A stretch of DNA of 64,000 nucleotides from Macrophomina tecta (Eukaryota; Ascomycota; Dothideomycetes; Botryosphaeriales; Botryosphaeriaceae). Where the stretch lies: positions 1,922,001 to 1,986,000 of the forward strand of contig JAKSGN010000041.1 in the NCBI GenBank assembly GCA_024180945.1. Direction: 5' to 3'. Positions 1 to 10,411 of the stretch are shown one piece after another (the first letter of the stretch is position 1; each line of letters opens with the position of its first letter). The translations under genes and the position numbers were made by a program. Under the pieces are notes generated by a model, which saw only the letters and a program-made list of their open reading frames with translations, ran no database searches and had not been told where the DNA came from.

Positions 1-840
1 TTGCCTTATTTCCGAGCGAGCGGGTAACGTTTTCGAGAGAGCGGATCTGGGTAGCGAGAATTAACTTAGAAAAGTCGATTTTTCCTTTATCAGTATATTC
101 CTAAAATACCCTAATAAGATCTAGGATATTACGGTTTTATTAGCGGTCTTCTTCGAGGTTTGCGGCTTTAAGGAGGCAGTCTAGTGCTATATCTAGATAT
201 TCCTTAGGGGTCGTAGGGGTATTAGAGTTAAACCGAAGTCGTTTTTCACCGTATAAGCTTCTAAAAGCAAACCTAGATTCGCTAATAGGTACCGTGCGCT
301 GCGTTATAGGAGTTTCCGGGCCTCGTTTACGGGTAGTAGAAATAATAAATGGGTTTTCGTCTTCCATTTCGATTTCCGTGGAGATTCCAGTGCCAGGGGT
401 GTTAATAACGATAGGGGTAGGCGGGATAGGGGGTCGGAGGGTGGCTAGGAGCTCGTCCGGGGAGCCGGGGAGGTCCGGGGGGGAGGGGAGGCGGTATATT
501 CATGCTTATATAGCTCGAGGTTATTGGAATAAGGTTTCGCTTATTTAGGCGAAGTGGGGCTTTTAAGAATTTTTCAAAGCTCGGACTAGGTAAAAAGGGG
601 AGGAAGAAGCGCTTTCGCCTTAGATTTAGATACGTAAACGCGCTCTAAATCTAGTATAAATTAGTACGGGGTTGCGCGTAGGTGTCTTCTAGCCGTGGCT
701 TAAATTTGGCTCGTTTTGGAGTCGTTTTGGGGTCTTAGTAGGGGTGCGGAGGTTAAGGGAGGCAATTCGGCCTAATAAGATCTCTTTTCTACGTAATAAC
801 GTAGTAGCGCGTATAGCTATAAAGCTTAGATTCGAGAATC
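1..840 (-). repeat. Left arm of large inverted repeat (LINE 5' segment)
   Basis: Reverse-complement match to 2285-3120, by eye roughly 90 percent identical: it runs from the start of the window to the sequence around 815-840 (gcgtatagctataaagctta), which reappears inverted at about 2295-2325. The best-preserved coding remnant is an ORF at 140-367 (-), 75 aa, containing EYLDIALDCLLKAANLEEDR, which matches the ORF1-like region of the plus-strand copy at about 2920-2980. The arm is cut by the window edge, so its true outer end is not visible. Confidence 0.85.
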
Positions 841-849
841 TAGCTAAGT

Positions 850-2284
850 AAATCGAGGGCTTTTAATAGATACCGGTCTTAGCGTTTTTTCTCGAGGTTG
901 AATTCGAAGGTATAATAATATAGTTATATAATTAGCTTTCGTAGTCGGCGATAGAGGTAATATATACTATATAAAGTTATTATATAGCGTAGAAGCTTAG
1001 TCCTCGTTTAATATTAGCTAGTTAGAAGAGTTTATAGAAAATAAAATAGACTTAGCTTATTCTTATAAAAAATATAGCTCTTATAAGTAAGAAGAGAATT
1101 AAAAAATACTTTTAAATATTAAACTAGTTTCTTTAGTTTTACTACGTTCCTATTAGAAAGCGTAAGAAATAGAATCTAGGCCTCTTTTTTTTTAGAAAAG
1201 TATATAATTTTAGGGTTTTCTAGGTTAAATTAAATAGTATTTTTTTATCTAAGCTATAGAGCTTTATAACTTCGCGTTTTAGTATTTTAATATTCTATTT
1301 CTAGCTCGTAGAGCTAACTATAAGAAATAGATTATTAATATATAAGTAAAAGTTAACTATATTTAACTAGAATAGCTCCCGAGTATATATTAGAAATAGT
1401 ATAGGCGAAGTAGAGCTTTTTTATAGTATATTTATTTTAATTTTACTAAATTCCTCTACTTCTCCATTAAAGCTTAGGCGTAGGATTTAGGAGTTTATAA
1501 AAAATCTAATCTAGGCTAGTAAATTAAGGGGTAATTCTAGCCGGGCTATTATTTCTAGGAGTTAGTCTTAGGTAATATAGTTAATACTCCTTTTATATCT
1601 AGAAAAAGCGTAGACGTTTTAAGCTTTATAGCTTAGTTTTCTTCTACTTTAGTAGCTAGAAGAAAGTACGCGTCTATAGCTAATTTTTATAATCTATTTT
1701 TTATTTAGCTTAGGTAGAGAAGATTAGTAGTTTCGGCTAGATAGCTTAGTTATTTAGCTATAATTTATTCTATTATTTTACCTAAGTAATTTAGAAGAGC
1801 TATAACCTAGTAGACTTTAAAAGTATACTTATTTAGTTTATTAGGTTTCTTTAGAATTACGCCGGTAGCTTATTTCTAGCACGTAGAATAGTAACTATAC
1901 TAGATTAGTAAGCTATATACCTTATAAATAGCCTCTAGGTAAGCGTTATATATGTAGATAATTATCTCGTATATAATTTAGTTTAGTCCCGGTATAGTAG
2001 CTTTTATTTTCTTAGAGTAGGTATTTCGAAGCTCTATTTAATCTAGAAAGAGCTATTTTTACCTATTATTAAAAGTATAGGTATTTTAGTTAAATAAGAT
2101 CGCTTTAGAAGATATAGAAAATAGAGTTTCTTTTAATATATAGTACTTTTTCTTAAAGTCTTTATATAGGGAGCCGTCTTTAGATCTAATAGCCGGTATA
2201 TATTCGGTTATTTAGTATTTAGTATAAGATATTACCTTAAAAATATTTATAGGGGTTTTATTAGCTAGAAACTCGTTCTAGTAC
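850..2284 (-). mobile_element. Reverse transcriptase fragment of LINE, minus strand
   Basis: Read on the minus strand this spacer between the inverted arms codes for the RT region: finger/palm sequence (about 1560-1450), SPILFLIYT near 1400, then YINNLFL near 1320-1345, and downstream thumb sequence near 940-1000 that matches the reverse complement of about 3890-3955. It carries many stops, and both Asp of the YxDD box now read Asn. It preserves RT sequence upstream of the palm that is deleted in the plus-strand copy, so it is a second insertion rather than a simple duplicate. Confidence 0.7.
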
Positions 2285-3120
2285 GTTTATTTTAGATTCT
2301 CGAATCTTAGCTTTATAGCTATACGCGCTACTACGTTATTACGTAGAAAAGAGACCTTATTAGGCCGAATCGCCTCTCTTAACCTCCGCACCCCTACTAA
2401 GACCCCAAAATGACTCTAAAACGAGCCAAATTTAAGCCACGGCTAGAAGACACCTACGCGCACCCCCGTGCTAATTTATACTAGATTTAGAGCGCGTCTA
2501 CGTATCTAAATCTAAGGCGAAAGCGCTTCTTCCTCTCCTTTCTACCTAGTCCGAGCTTTAAAAATTTCTTAAAAGCCCTACTTCGCCTAAATAAGCGAAA
2601 CCTTATTCTAATAACCTCGAATATAAATATACCGCCCCCCCCCCCCGGATCCTCCCGGCTTCCCGGACGAGCTTCTAGCTACCCCTCGACCCTCTATCCC
2701 GCCTATCCCTATCGTTATTAACACCCCTGGCACTAGAATATCTACGGAAATCGAAATAGAAGACGAAAACCTATTTATTATTTCTACTACCCGTAAACGA
2801 GGCCCGGAAACTTCTATAACGCAGCGTACGGTATCTATTAGCGAATCTAGGTTTATTTTTAAAGACTTCTACGGTAAAAAACGACTTTAGTTTAATTTAA
2901 ATACCCCTACGACCCCTAAGAAATATCTAGACGTAGCACTAGACTATCTTCTTAAAGCCGTAAACCTTAAGGAAAACCGCTAATAAAACTATAATATCCT
3001 AGACCTTATTAGGGTATTTTAGGAATATACCGATAAAGGAAAAATCGACTTTTCTAAGTCGATTCTCGCTATCTAGATCCGCTCTCTCGAAAACGTTACC
3101 CGTTTGCTCGGAAATAAGGT
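2285..3120 (+). repeat. Right arm of large inverted repeat (LINE ORF1-like segment)
   Basis: Inverted partner of the left arm. It includes a C homopolymer at about 2634-2646 and the ORF1/gag-like coding remnant (about 2740-2990) before continuing into the rest of the plus-strand element. The two arms differ mainly at C/T and G/A positions, as expected if both copies were mutated by RIP separately. Confidence 0.85.
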
Positions 3121-5496
3121 AAAAAATATAGTAATTCTACCCTAACAAAATATTACTAATATCCTAAGTTAACTAACGGTCCTCTAAAACGCTCTAAACG
3201 CAAGCTAAACGCTATTCTACGCTAAAATTACCGCTACTACCCCTAAAAATGATAGGTTTATCCTTTCTAAAAAGAAGAGAACCACCTATAAGCCTACTAT
3301 AACCCCGGTAAAAGATAGGTAAATTACGGTTTTTTACTTCGGTCCTAAGAACGTAATCTAGCCCCTTAACCTTCGTAACCGCCTAAACCGCGTATTTAAA
3401 AACCTAAGCTTTAACGGAGAAGTAGAGAAATTTAGTAAAATTAAAATAGATATATTATAAGAAAGCTCTACTTCGCCTATACTATTTCTAATATATATTT
3501 AAAAGCTATTTTAGTTAAATATAGTTAATTTTTACTTCTATATTAACGATTTATTCCTTACGGTTAGCTCTACGAGCTAGAAAAAGAACGTTAAGATACT
3601 AGAACGCGAAGTTATAAAGCTCTATAGCTTAGATAAAAAAACGCTATTTAATTCGACCTAGAAAAGACTAAAATTATATACTTTTCTAAAGAAAAAGAGG
3701 CCTAGACTCTACCCCTTATACTTTCTAACGGGGACGTAGTAAAACTAAAGAAACTAGTTTAATATTTAAAAGTATTTTTTAATTCTCTACTTACTTATAA
3801 GAGCTACGTCTCTATAAGAATAAGCTAAGCCCGTTTCGCCTTCTATAGACTATCGCGACTAGCTAATACCGAGAAAGAATTAAGCCTCTACGCTATATAA
3901 TAACTTTATATAGCGTGCGTTACCTCTATCGCCGACTACGGGAGCTAACTATACTAGAAAAACTAAGCCTCGGTTAAACGCTAAATAAGAATATTATAAA
4001 ACCTAGCCCTATATAAAATACTAGAAACGTTTAGAACCGTACTAGTTATTTTTCTAGAAATAAAAGTTGCTCTTCTACCTATGTACCTCTGTCTAGACGA
4101 AAATGTTCGAAAATATGCTCTTAGAGTACTTCGCCTAGGACCTAAATACCCCGTTTAATAGCTTATATTTAAACCCGAAAACGACGCCTCTACGCAATTC
4201 TACTAGCTTCGAAATATAAGAAATATACTTAGTACTAGGCCTAATAATCTAGAAATAGTTAAACCCTTCTACTTCGCCCCGTGGAATTTAGAAACGCCCT
4301 ACTCGGTTAAAATATTAAAGCTATCTAAAAAAGAAGAGGCCGAACGCTATAAGCAAGTACTACGCACCCTAGAGAATAATACTATACTTATCTATACTAA
4401 CGCTAGCTCTAACCCGCAAGGAAAAGGGATAAGCGTAGATATAAGTATAAAAGAAAAATAAGCCGAAATAACTAACCGCGTTCTAGAAAAGATAGATAAT
4501 ATCGGCCCTAGTAACCTCGTATATAACGGCGAACTTAAGGCTATTACCTAAGCCCTCGAACTAGCCGTATAAAACGAATACGCGTTTTAAAATATTAGAG
4601 TCTATACGGATAACTAGGCCGCTCTCTACCGGCTTAAAACTTCTTCGAAAAACCTAGGACAAGGCTACGTTATAAGGGCTATAAATACTAGTAAAATTCT
4701 ACTTAAAAAGAGTAATTTAGTAATTATCTAATAGGTTCTAGAATACCTAAGTATATATAGAAATAAACGGGTAAACTATCTCGCTAAAAAATAACTAAAA
4801 CTACTTCTAATATAAATAAAACTAGCCTAGCGTTCTATAAAATACTTAATAGAATATTACTTATATAAAAGTAGTATCTAGAAGCTAAAAAAGCTAAGAT
4901 AAAAACCCTAAAACTAGTTATTTATACTAATACTATTAGAAAATAAGAAAAATAATTTACGCCCTTCTTAAAAAGAGAAATACGATTAGCGCCTTATACT
5001 AACTAAAACTAAGATATAGATATTTTAAATCCTACCTTTATAAATTTAATTAGAGTAAAATAAATAGATACTTCTATTTAAATAACGCGAAATAAATTTC
5101 TAAATATCTTCTTCTTAAATACCTCTACTACGACTTAGAATAATAGAAGCTTAAGAAAAAACTAAAAACTAAAAACCCTAGTCTAAATCTTCTAAATACT
5201 AAATATAGCCTAGAACCTACCCTAGACTACCTTAAATAAATATAGATTTCTATATGTAAATAGATTCTAGAACTATCTTTAGCGAAAGACTAAATATATA
5301 GATACGCGCTACTTCTTACTCTAGTAGTATTTTACTACTTTACTAACTTCTACTTTACTACCTTTATTTTCTTTATTTTACTACGCCCCTTGGCCTATGC
5401 TACGCTATTTTACTAAAATACTTATATACCTAAATATCGACTCTATATAGATTGCCCTAGGCCGTTTATAATAGTTACTAACTCTACACGGACGTT

Positions 5497-5750
5497 AAAC
5501 AATAATAATAACAATAATAACAATAATAATAATAATAATATACCCTTGGGGTGCTTATACCGTGCGTTCCACGTGCTTATCACGTGCCACGCACGGGCCC
5601 TCAGTATATAACGCCACCAAGGGGCGAATCCTGCACCACTAAGGATTCGCACCTAAGAATACGACTCTTTAAAGGCTCCCTGCTTACAACCAACTCATTT
5701 GCTCACACAATAACAATAACAATAACAATAAACAATAACAATAAAAATAG
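5497..5750. repeat. AAT/AAC microsatellites around a palindrome
   Basis: Two A-rich simple repeats, (AAT/AAC)n at about 5497-5541 and (AACAAT)n at about 5706-5750, flank unique sequence. The first may be the 3' tail of the LINE. Between them is an imperfect palindrome: cccttgg at 5543-5549 pairs with ccaaggg at 5617-5623, ccgtgcgt at 5560-5567 with acgcacgg at 5589-5596, and cacgtg occurs at 5570-5575 and 5581-5586. The palindrome could be a small DNA-transposon relic or a strong hairpin. Confidence 0.6.
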
Positions 5751-6091
5751 CCGTCCAAAACACCCTCGTTCAGATAAAACTCTTTAACCCCTCGGTTACT
5801 GTTATAGTCGAATACTTTCTCAAAGATAACCCACATGCACTAACAAACATCATATACCATGACTCTACTTAAGCCATCAATTTGGTCTATTATAGTATTG
5901 TTAGAACGCGCAAACCAGGGCCTGGACGCATTCAAATAGTCATGCCAGTCGTAATTCATAAACCCCAGTATCGGTATTGCAGAGCAGAAATCAAGCAAAT
6001 CGCTAAGGCCATGTCGTTTCTTTTGCTGAATAGTTGCAGTGTGGAATGAACCACCCAAGCCAATCTTGAACCACGCCATAAGAAAAAGGAA
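5751..6091. other. Intergenic, downstream of RS-rich gene
   Basis: Base composition returns to the genome norm here. No coding potential or repeat is visible; it probably holds the 3' untranslated region of the minus-strand gene ending at 6092. Confidence 0.6.
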
Positions 6092-7819
6092 TCAGTACCT
6101 GCTGCCAGAGGGTGCACCCATAGGGGGCGGCGGCAGATTGCCCGCAGAGTAGGGATTCGCGTCTGCGTAGGTGGAGGCGCCGTACGAAGGGTACGCGACG
6201 CCTGGGGCTGGAGTGGCATAGGGGTTAGCGGAGCCGTTCATCAGGGCGTTTTGTCTAGCCTCGCGCTGCTGGCGCTCGCGCTGCTTGCGCTTCTTGCGGC
6301 GCTTGGCCTCGAGCTCGTGCACGTGGTGGCGCTGCTCGTTCATTTCCTTCCACTCGCTGAAGGCGCTCTTGATGCCGAGGGCGGCGATGCCGACGGCGGC
6401 GGCATCCTGCAGCATATTCTTGCTCTTGCGCTTGCGGGCCTCCTCGGGCGACATTTCGCCCTCAGAGACGAGCTTGCGGCGCTTCTCAGAGGCCACCATA
6501 GACGAGTAGACGCCGTGCGCGGCGTGGATGGTGGCGACGGTTGCCAGGCCCGCGGTGAGGAGTTCCTTACCTCGCATTTTCTTGCGTTGCAGCTCCATGT
6601 CGGTCGTCGATTCTGAGCTGACGCTGCTGTCTCGCTTACCGCGCTGGGTGACGGCGTTAGTTGATGATGCGGCTGCAGCCATGGAGTCGGGACCACCTCT
6701 TGCGTAGTTGTCGTCCATGGATTCACGGGCACGGCCGTAGCGGCGGCCGCGCGAGGGAACGTAGCTGTCGGCGCTGGAGCTGCTGGGGGATCGACGCCGC
6801 CTTGACTTGGAGCGCACTCGGTCATAGATGGCCTTGCCTGCGGCAGCAATGGCGCCGGCTCCGGCGAGGTTTTTGATGGCACCGCCGCCGCCGCCGCCGC
6901 CGCCTTCTTCGTCACGGTCCATGGAGCGGCCTCGAGAGCGGCTGCGGCCAAAGAGCGAGCGAGCACGGGAGCGCGAGCGGGAGCGGGACCTGCCACGGGA
7001 GCCGGAGCGGTCTCTCGGGCCGTTGGCCAGACGGTTGGCGACCAGACCACCGATAACGGCCTCGGCAGTGTGACGCTTGCTCTTCTTGTCCGGATCTCTG
7101 TCGACCAAGCCGTCGATTCCGGCGGCACCGAGGGCAGCCGTGGCGATGCGAGTTCCCTTTTCGCCAGTCCAGGCACCGGGATCTTTGCGGCTACGGAAGG
7201 CCTCGACGGCACCGGCAACCAGGGCAGCCTGGGCAGCCTGCTGCCACTTGCGCTCAGATTTGCCGTGGCCACCCCGGCTCCGGCTCCGGCTGCGCTCATC
7301 ATAGTAGCGATCACGGCGATCATAGCGGTCGTGGTACCTGTCATCCTGGCCGCGAGACCTGCTCTTGCTGCGCGACCTGCCGAGGACGGCACCTACGACA
7401 CCTCCGATCCCAGCGTCGTCGAGGAATTCCTCAACCTTTGATTTGCGACGTTCGCGGCGCGGGGGGCGATCGTAGTCATCCGAGTAGTAAGGATCGTCGC
7501 GGTGCCGTCTGCCTCGCGGCGGCGGAGGAGCATAGTCGCTGTAGTCGTCGTCGTAGTAGTCGCGACGGCCGACAGAGCGGGCGCGGCGGGGAGGACCGTA
7601 ATTCTCGCGGACTTTGGTCTTGCGGTATTCGGCGCCTGGCGGGGGAAAGTCGCGTGGTATGTCCTCGATGCTGTCGTCGCGAGCGGGGCGGTAGACCAGG
7701 TCGCGCTGAGGTGGGCCGTTGCCGCGCTGGATGTACGTTTCTTCGACATATTCGGGCTCGCGAGTGCGGGTGCGGCGGGAGTCGCGGCGGGGGCCGTCAT
7801 CATAGCCGTATTGTGACAT
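6092..7819 (-). CDS. Low-complexity RS/YDD-rich protein, DUF3824-like
   Basis: Single-exon frame of 575 aa starting MSQYGYDDGPRR; the frame is open to 7969 but the upstream 50 residues look like 5' UTR. The N-terminal 180 residues are rich in Arg, Asp and Tyr (DYYDDDYSDY). Arg-Ser runs follow (RSRSKSRSRG, RGRSRSRSRS), then a Gly run coded by (GCC)n at about 6883-6904, and Ala/Gly-rich hydrophobic patches (GGVVGAVLG, AAQAALVAGAVEAF, AGAGAIAAAGKAIYD) like glycine zippers. A basic coiled-coil stretch (KRRKKRKQRERQQREARQ) precedes a Pro/Tyr-rich tail. This layout fits fungal DUF3824 proteins of unknown role; RS repeats can suggest RNA or nuclear association, but the glycine zippers suggest membranes. 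Function not assigned. Confidence 0.8.
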   Translation of the reverse strand: MSQYGYDDGPRRDSRRTRTREPEYVEETYIQRGNGPPQRDLVYRPARDDSIEDIPRDFPPPGAEYRKTKVRENYGPPRRARSVGRRDYYDDDYSDYAPPPPRGRRHRDDPYYSDDYDRPPRRERRKSKVEEFLDDAGIGGVVGAVLGRSRSKSRSRGQDDRYHDRYDRRDRYYDERSRSRSRGGHGKSERKWQQAAQAALVAGAVEAFRSRKDPGAWTGEKGTRIATAALGAAGIDGLVDRDPDKKSKRHTAEAVIGGLVANRLANGPRDRSGSRGRSRSRSRSRARSLFGRSRSRGRSMDRDEEGGGGGGGGAIKNLAGAGAIAAAGKAIYDRVRSKSRRRRSPSSSSADSYVPSRGRRYGRARESMDDNYARGGPDSMAAAASSTNAVTQRGKRDSSVSSESTTDMELQRKKMRGKELLTAGLATVATIHAAHGVYSSMVASEKRRKLVSEGEMSPEEARKRKSKNMLQDAAAVGIAALGIKSAFSEWKEMNEQRHHVHELEAKRRKKRKQRERQQREARQNALMNGSANPYATPAPGVAYPSYGASTYADANPYSAGNLPPPPMGAPSGSRY

Positions 7820-8778
7820 GGCTGGGACCGGGCGCTCGGCGGAGCGTCGGTGATGGAGAGTGAGAAAGGCTTGTTGGCAGAGGTCAGCGTAAGCACGAGA
7901 GGAGGAAGAGAAAAAGTACCTGGCGAGGTGGGGGAGATTGCTGGTGTCAGGCTGAGCAATGAAGAACAAGTTGGGCGCGCAAAGAGGGGGCAGGCGGATT
8001 GGGTTGGGTAGTGGGAGGAGGGCAGGCGCGCGGTGGACAGTTGGCGGCGGTATTTATTGTGGGCTAGGATGGCGGGCGGCGAGGAGCAGGGAAGAAGGCT
8101 GGATGCTGGAGGATTGTGGGCGGCGGCGGCGGGCAGGCGCCTAAAGCAACAGGCGTGGGGTCATGCTGGTTGCTTGCTATGACGCCAGTGCGCACTCGGG
8201 GTGAATCACATCGAAGCACCTATTGCGTCTCCCTGCAGCACCGCAAGGCATGTTTCCTGTTTTGCGCGAACACCGCCGACCGGCAGCCCTGCGCCTGAGG
8301 ATCAGGGTCTGCCAGTGATCCGGACGAGCAGATGGCGCAAGGGCAGGCGCCAACGCTACTGATGCCAGATGGAGCACCCTTACCTGCTGTGCGTTGGTTG
8401 TTGGCCGTTGGGCGCAACATTCAGCTCGGCGGCGGCCCAAGCAGAAACGAAGCCGAGTGAGTAGGCATGACGTATCTGCTGCCACTGCCAGCTGGGCTTG
8501 CAGGGCTGACGAGACGGCTGGAAAGCCTCACGTGGACGTCACGTTGGTAGTGCTGAGAGAGCCCGGCGCCCCCGTCGTGAGGCCTTAGCTCGTATCCGCC
8601 CAGACCCGAGCACTCTTGCACGTGTCGGCGATGACAGTGGAAGAAATTTGGTGGCCGGTGTGTCGGGCGGCACCGGGGATTCGGAGTTCGGACGGCAAAT
8701 TCTCCCATTATCTGATCATCACGAACGCGCTCCTCCACTCGAGAGCTGCCCGCCAGTTGCACCAAAAGCGCCCTCCCC
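7820..8778. promoter_or_regulatory. Divergent intergenic region
   Basis: About 960 bp between the start codons of the RS-rich gene (-) and the PET8-type carrier (+); it must contain both promoters and 5' leaders. On the minus strand a possible 5' leader intron donor (CAGGTACTTT) lies at about 7912-7920. No repeat or RNA gene seen. Confidence 0.5.
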
Positions 8779-9920
8779 ATGTCCGGCAACAACACGAATA
8801 CCGACATTCTGCTGGTGAAGCGCCCCATGTCCGACACTCTTCGCCTGTGCTGACTCAATTTCCCTAGGCCGGTGCGTTCGCAGCTTTCACTGTCGATCTA
8901 CTCGTCTATCCCCTCGACACCCTCAAGACCCGTCTGCAGTCCCCCGACTACTCTCGCCTGTACCTCAATGCCAAAACAAATGCAATCAACCGGCCCGCAT
9001 TGTTCCGTGGCCTATACCAGGGCATTGGCAGCGTCATAATAGCCACCCTTCCTTCCTGTAGTTCGACCCTTCCCCCCAAGTCCTCTCGTTCCTGACGGCC
9101 AGAAGCAGGAGCATTTTTTACCACTTATGAGGGCGTCAAGGCCTTTTTGATCTCTCACAATCCCACCTTGAATACCCACGGGTCGCATCTGCTGCCACAA
9201 CCCCTCATCCACTCCATTGCCTCCTCCGTCGGCGAGCTGGTCTCTTGCGCCATTCTGACACCCGCCGAAGTCATCAAGCAAAATGCTCAGATGGTAGATA
9301 CGCGTACCGGCCGAGGCAATGCCACTGTACAGACTCTCGCAAAGTTTCGGTCAAACCCTCTTGCCCTCTGGAGGGGCTATACGGCTTTGGCGGGGCGCAA
9401 TCTACCTTTCACTGCCCTGCAGTTTCCCATGTTTGAGCGCATGAAGGAATATCTCAAGGCCTACCGTGATCGCACTGGTACCAGGACCGGATCTTTGGCG
9501 GAGAGCGGCATGATCACAGCCATCAGTGCAGGTTCCGCAGGCAGCATTGCCGCCGTCGTCACGACCCCCATCGACCTCATAAAAACCCGAATCATGTTGT
9601 CTGCCGTCGACGCCTCCAAACCCAAATCCGATGCCGCGCCCAACACTCTCGTCGACGCGCTTGGAAACACCCAGACGACAAAAGAAGGAAGTGTGAATGC
9701 GATCAAGAAGGTGGCAGGCAAGAGTGGAAGGCAATCAAGCATCGCCATTCTCCGCGAAATCATTGCCCAGGAGGGTATGCGCGGTATATGGCGTGGTGGC
9801 GCCCTTCGCGCTGTTTGGACAATGGTTGGTAGTGGCTTGTATCTAGGTGTATACGAAAGTGGCCGTATTTGGCTGGCCCGCCGTAGAGGAGAAGATGTAA
9901 ATGCAGATGATTTGTTCTAG
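8779..9920 (+). CDS. PET8: Mitochondrial S-adenosylmethionine carrier (PET8/SLC25A26 type)
   Basis: Three exons: 8779-8814, 8868-9057, 9106-9920 (346 aa; introns of 53 and 48 nt with ctgac branch sites). The three mitochondrial-carrier signatures are all present: YPLDTLKTRLQ in repeat 1, TPAEVIKQNAQ in repeat 2 and TPIDLIKTRI in repeat 3. The second, with V-I-K-Q in place of the usual K-x-R, is typical of SAM carriers. The protein would import SAM into the matrix in exchange for S-adenosylhomocysteine across the inner membrane, for mitochondrial methylation, biotin and lipoate synthesis. The repeat 3 matrix loop is enlarged (about 60 extra residues, Lys/Ser-rich). A model starting at the ATG at 9147 would lose repeat 1, so the three-exon model is preferred. 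Confidence 0.92.
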
Positions 9921-10411
9921 CGTTTGATGGCTTCTAGTGACACATTTCATTTTAACTGCTTCAATCTGCCCGTACACGTTACCGGACAACCTATCCTACA
10001 CTTCTACCAGGATGTCGATTCCAAGGGCGTTCTTTTCATCGATGTCCCCTGACATCATAGTTTCCTAATCTGAAGCTTGAATTCAAAGACTGAAAAGATG
10101 GGTATCGTCGTTGAAGACCATTCGAGGCGAGGAGGGAGATCCGAGGATTATTAGGGTAGATGTCGAGTTTGACATGATCGCCTCCCCACGACCGTGATTT
10201 TTTGGGGTTTAGCATAGCCGCCTACATGCTCTTTAAAGCAAAGGATCGAAAGAATTTGCCGATGACGCCGAGGATTTGGACGAACGGAAAAGTATCCAAG
10301 GAGTGAACTGGGAAGATCAACATAAATCAATGAGCCGCGTGATGCCTGTGGTTGTTGAATCCACGAGTCTCATCGAGGTCGAGGAACGAAAGAGACGGGA
10401 CAACGATCGCA
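9921..10411. other. Convergent intergenic region
   Basis: Lies between the stops of the PET8-type carrier (+) and the ethanolamine kinase gene (-). It should hold both 3' UTRs. No convincing coding, repeat or RNA feature. Confidence 0.5.

Larger units (their letters stand above)
1..5541. mobile_element. RIP-mutated Tad1-like LINE fragments, partly inverted
   Basis: This AT-rich block has no intact gene. Plus-strand translation shows fragments of a non-LTR retrotransposon: a gag-like ORF1 segment (about 2740-2990), the reverse transcriptase palm (SPILFLIY at about 3473-3496, then Y-I-N-D at 3539-3550), an RNase H domain (IYTNASSNPQGKG from about 4390) ending in NKRVNYLAKK near 4765-4795, and a C-terminal KSYLYKF/KYLLLKYLYYD region (about 5025-5135) typical of Tad1-clade LINEs. 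Stops are frequent. CpA and TpG are scarce while CpG remains, which is the RIP pattern. The endonuclease and RT finger regions are missing between about 3120 and 3420 on the plus strand. Extends past the left edge of the window. Confidence 0.85.

Noticed and set aside
6340..7392. 350-aa open frame on the minus strand within the RS-rich gene
   Set aside because: It is another frame of the same GC-rich, repeat-rich sequence, with Ala/Pro/Arg composition and no domain. The 575-aa frame has the coherent RS and glycine-zipper pattern.
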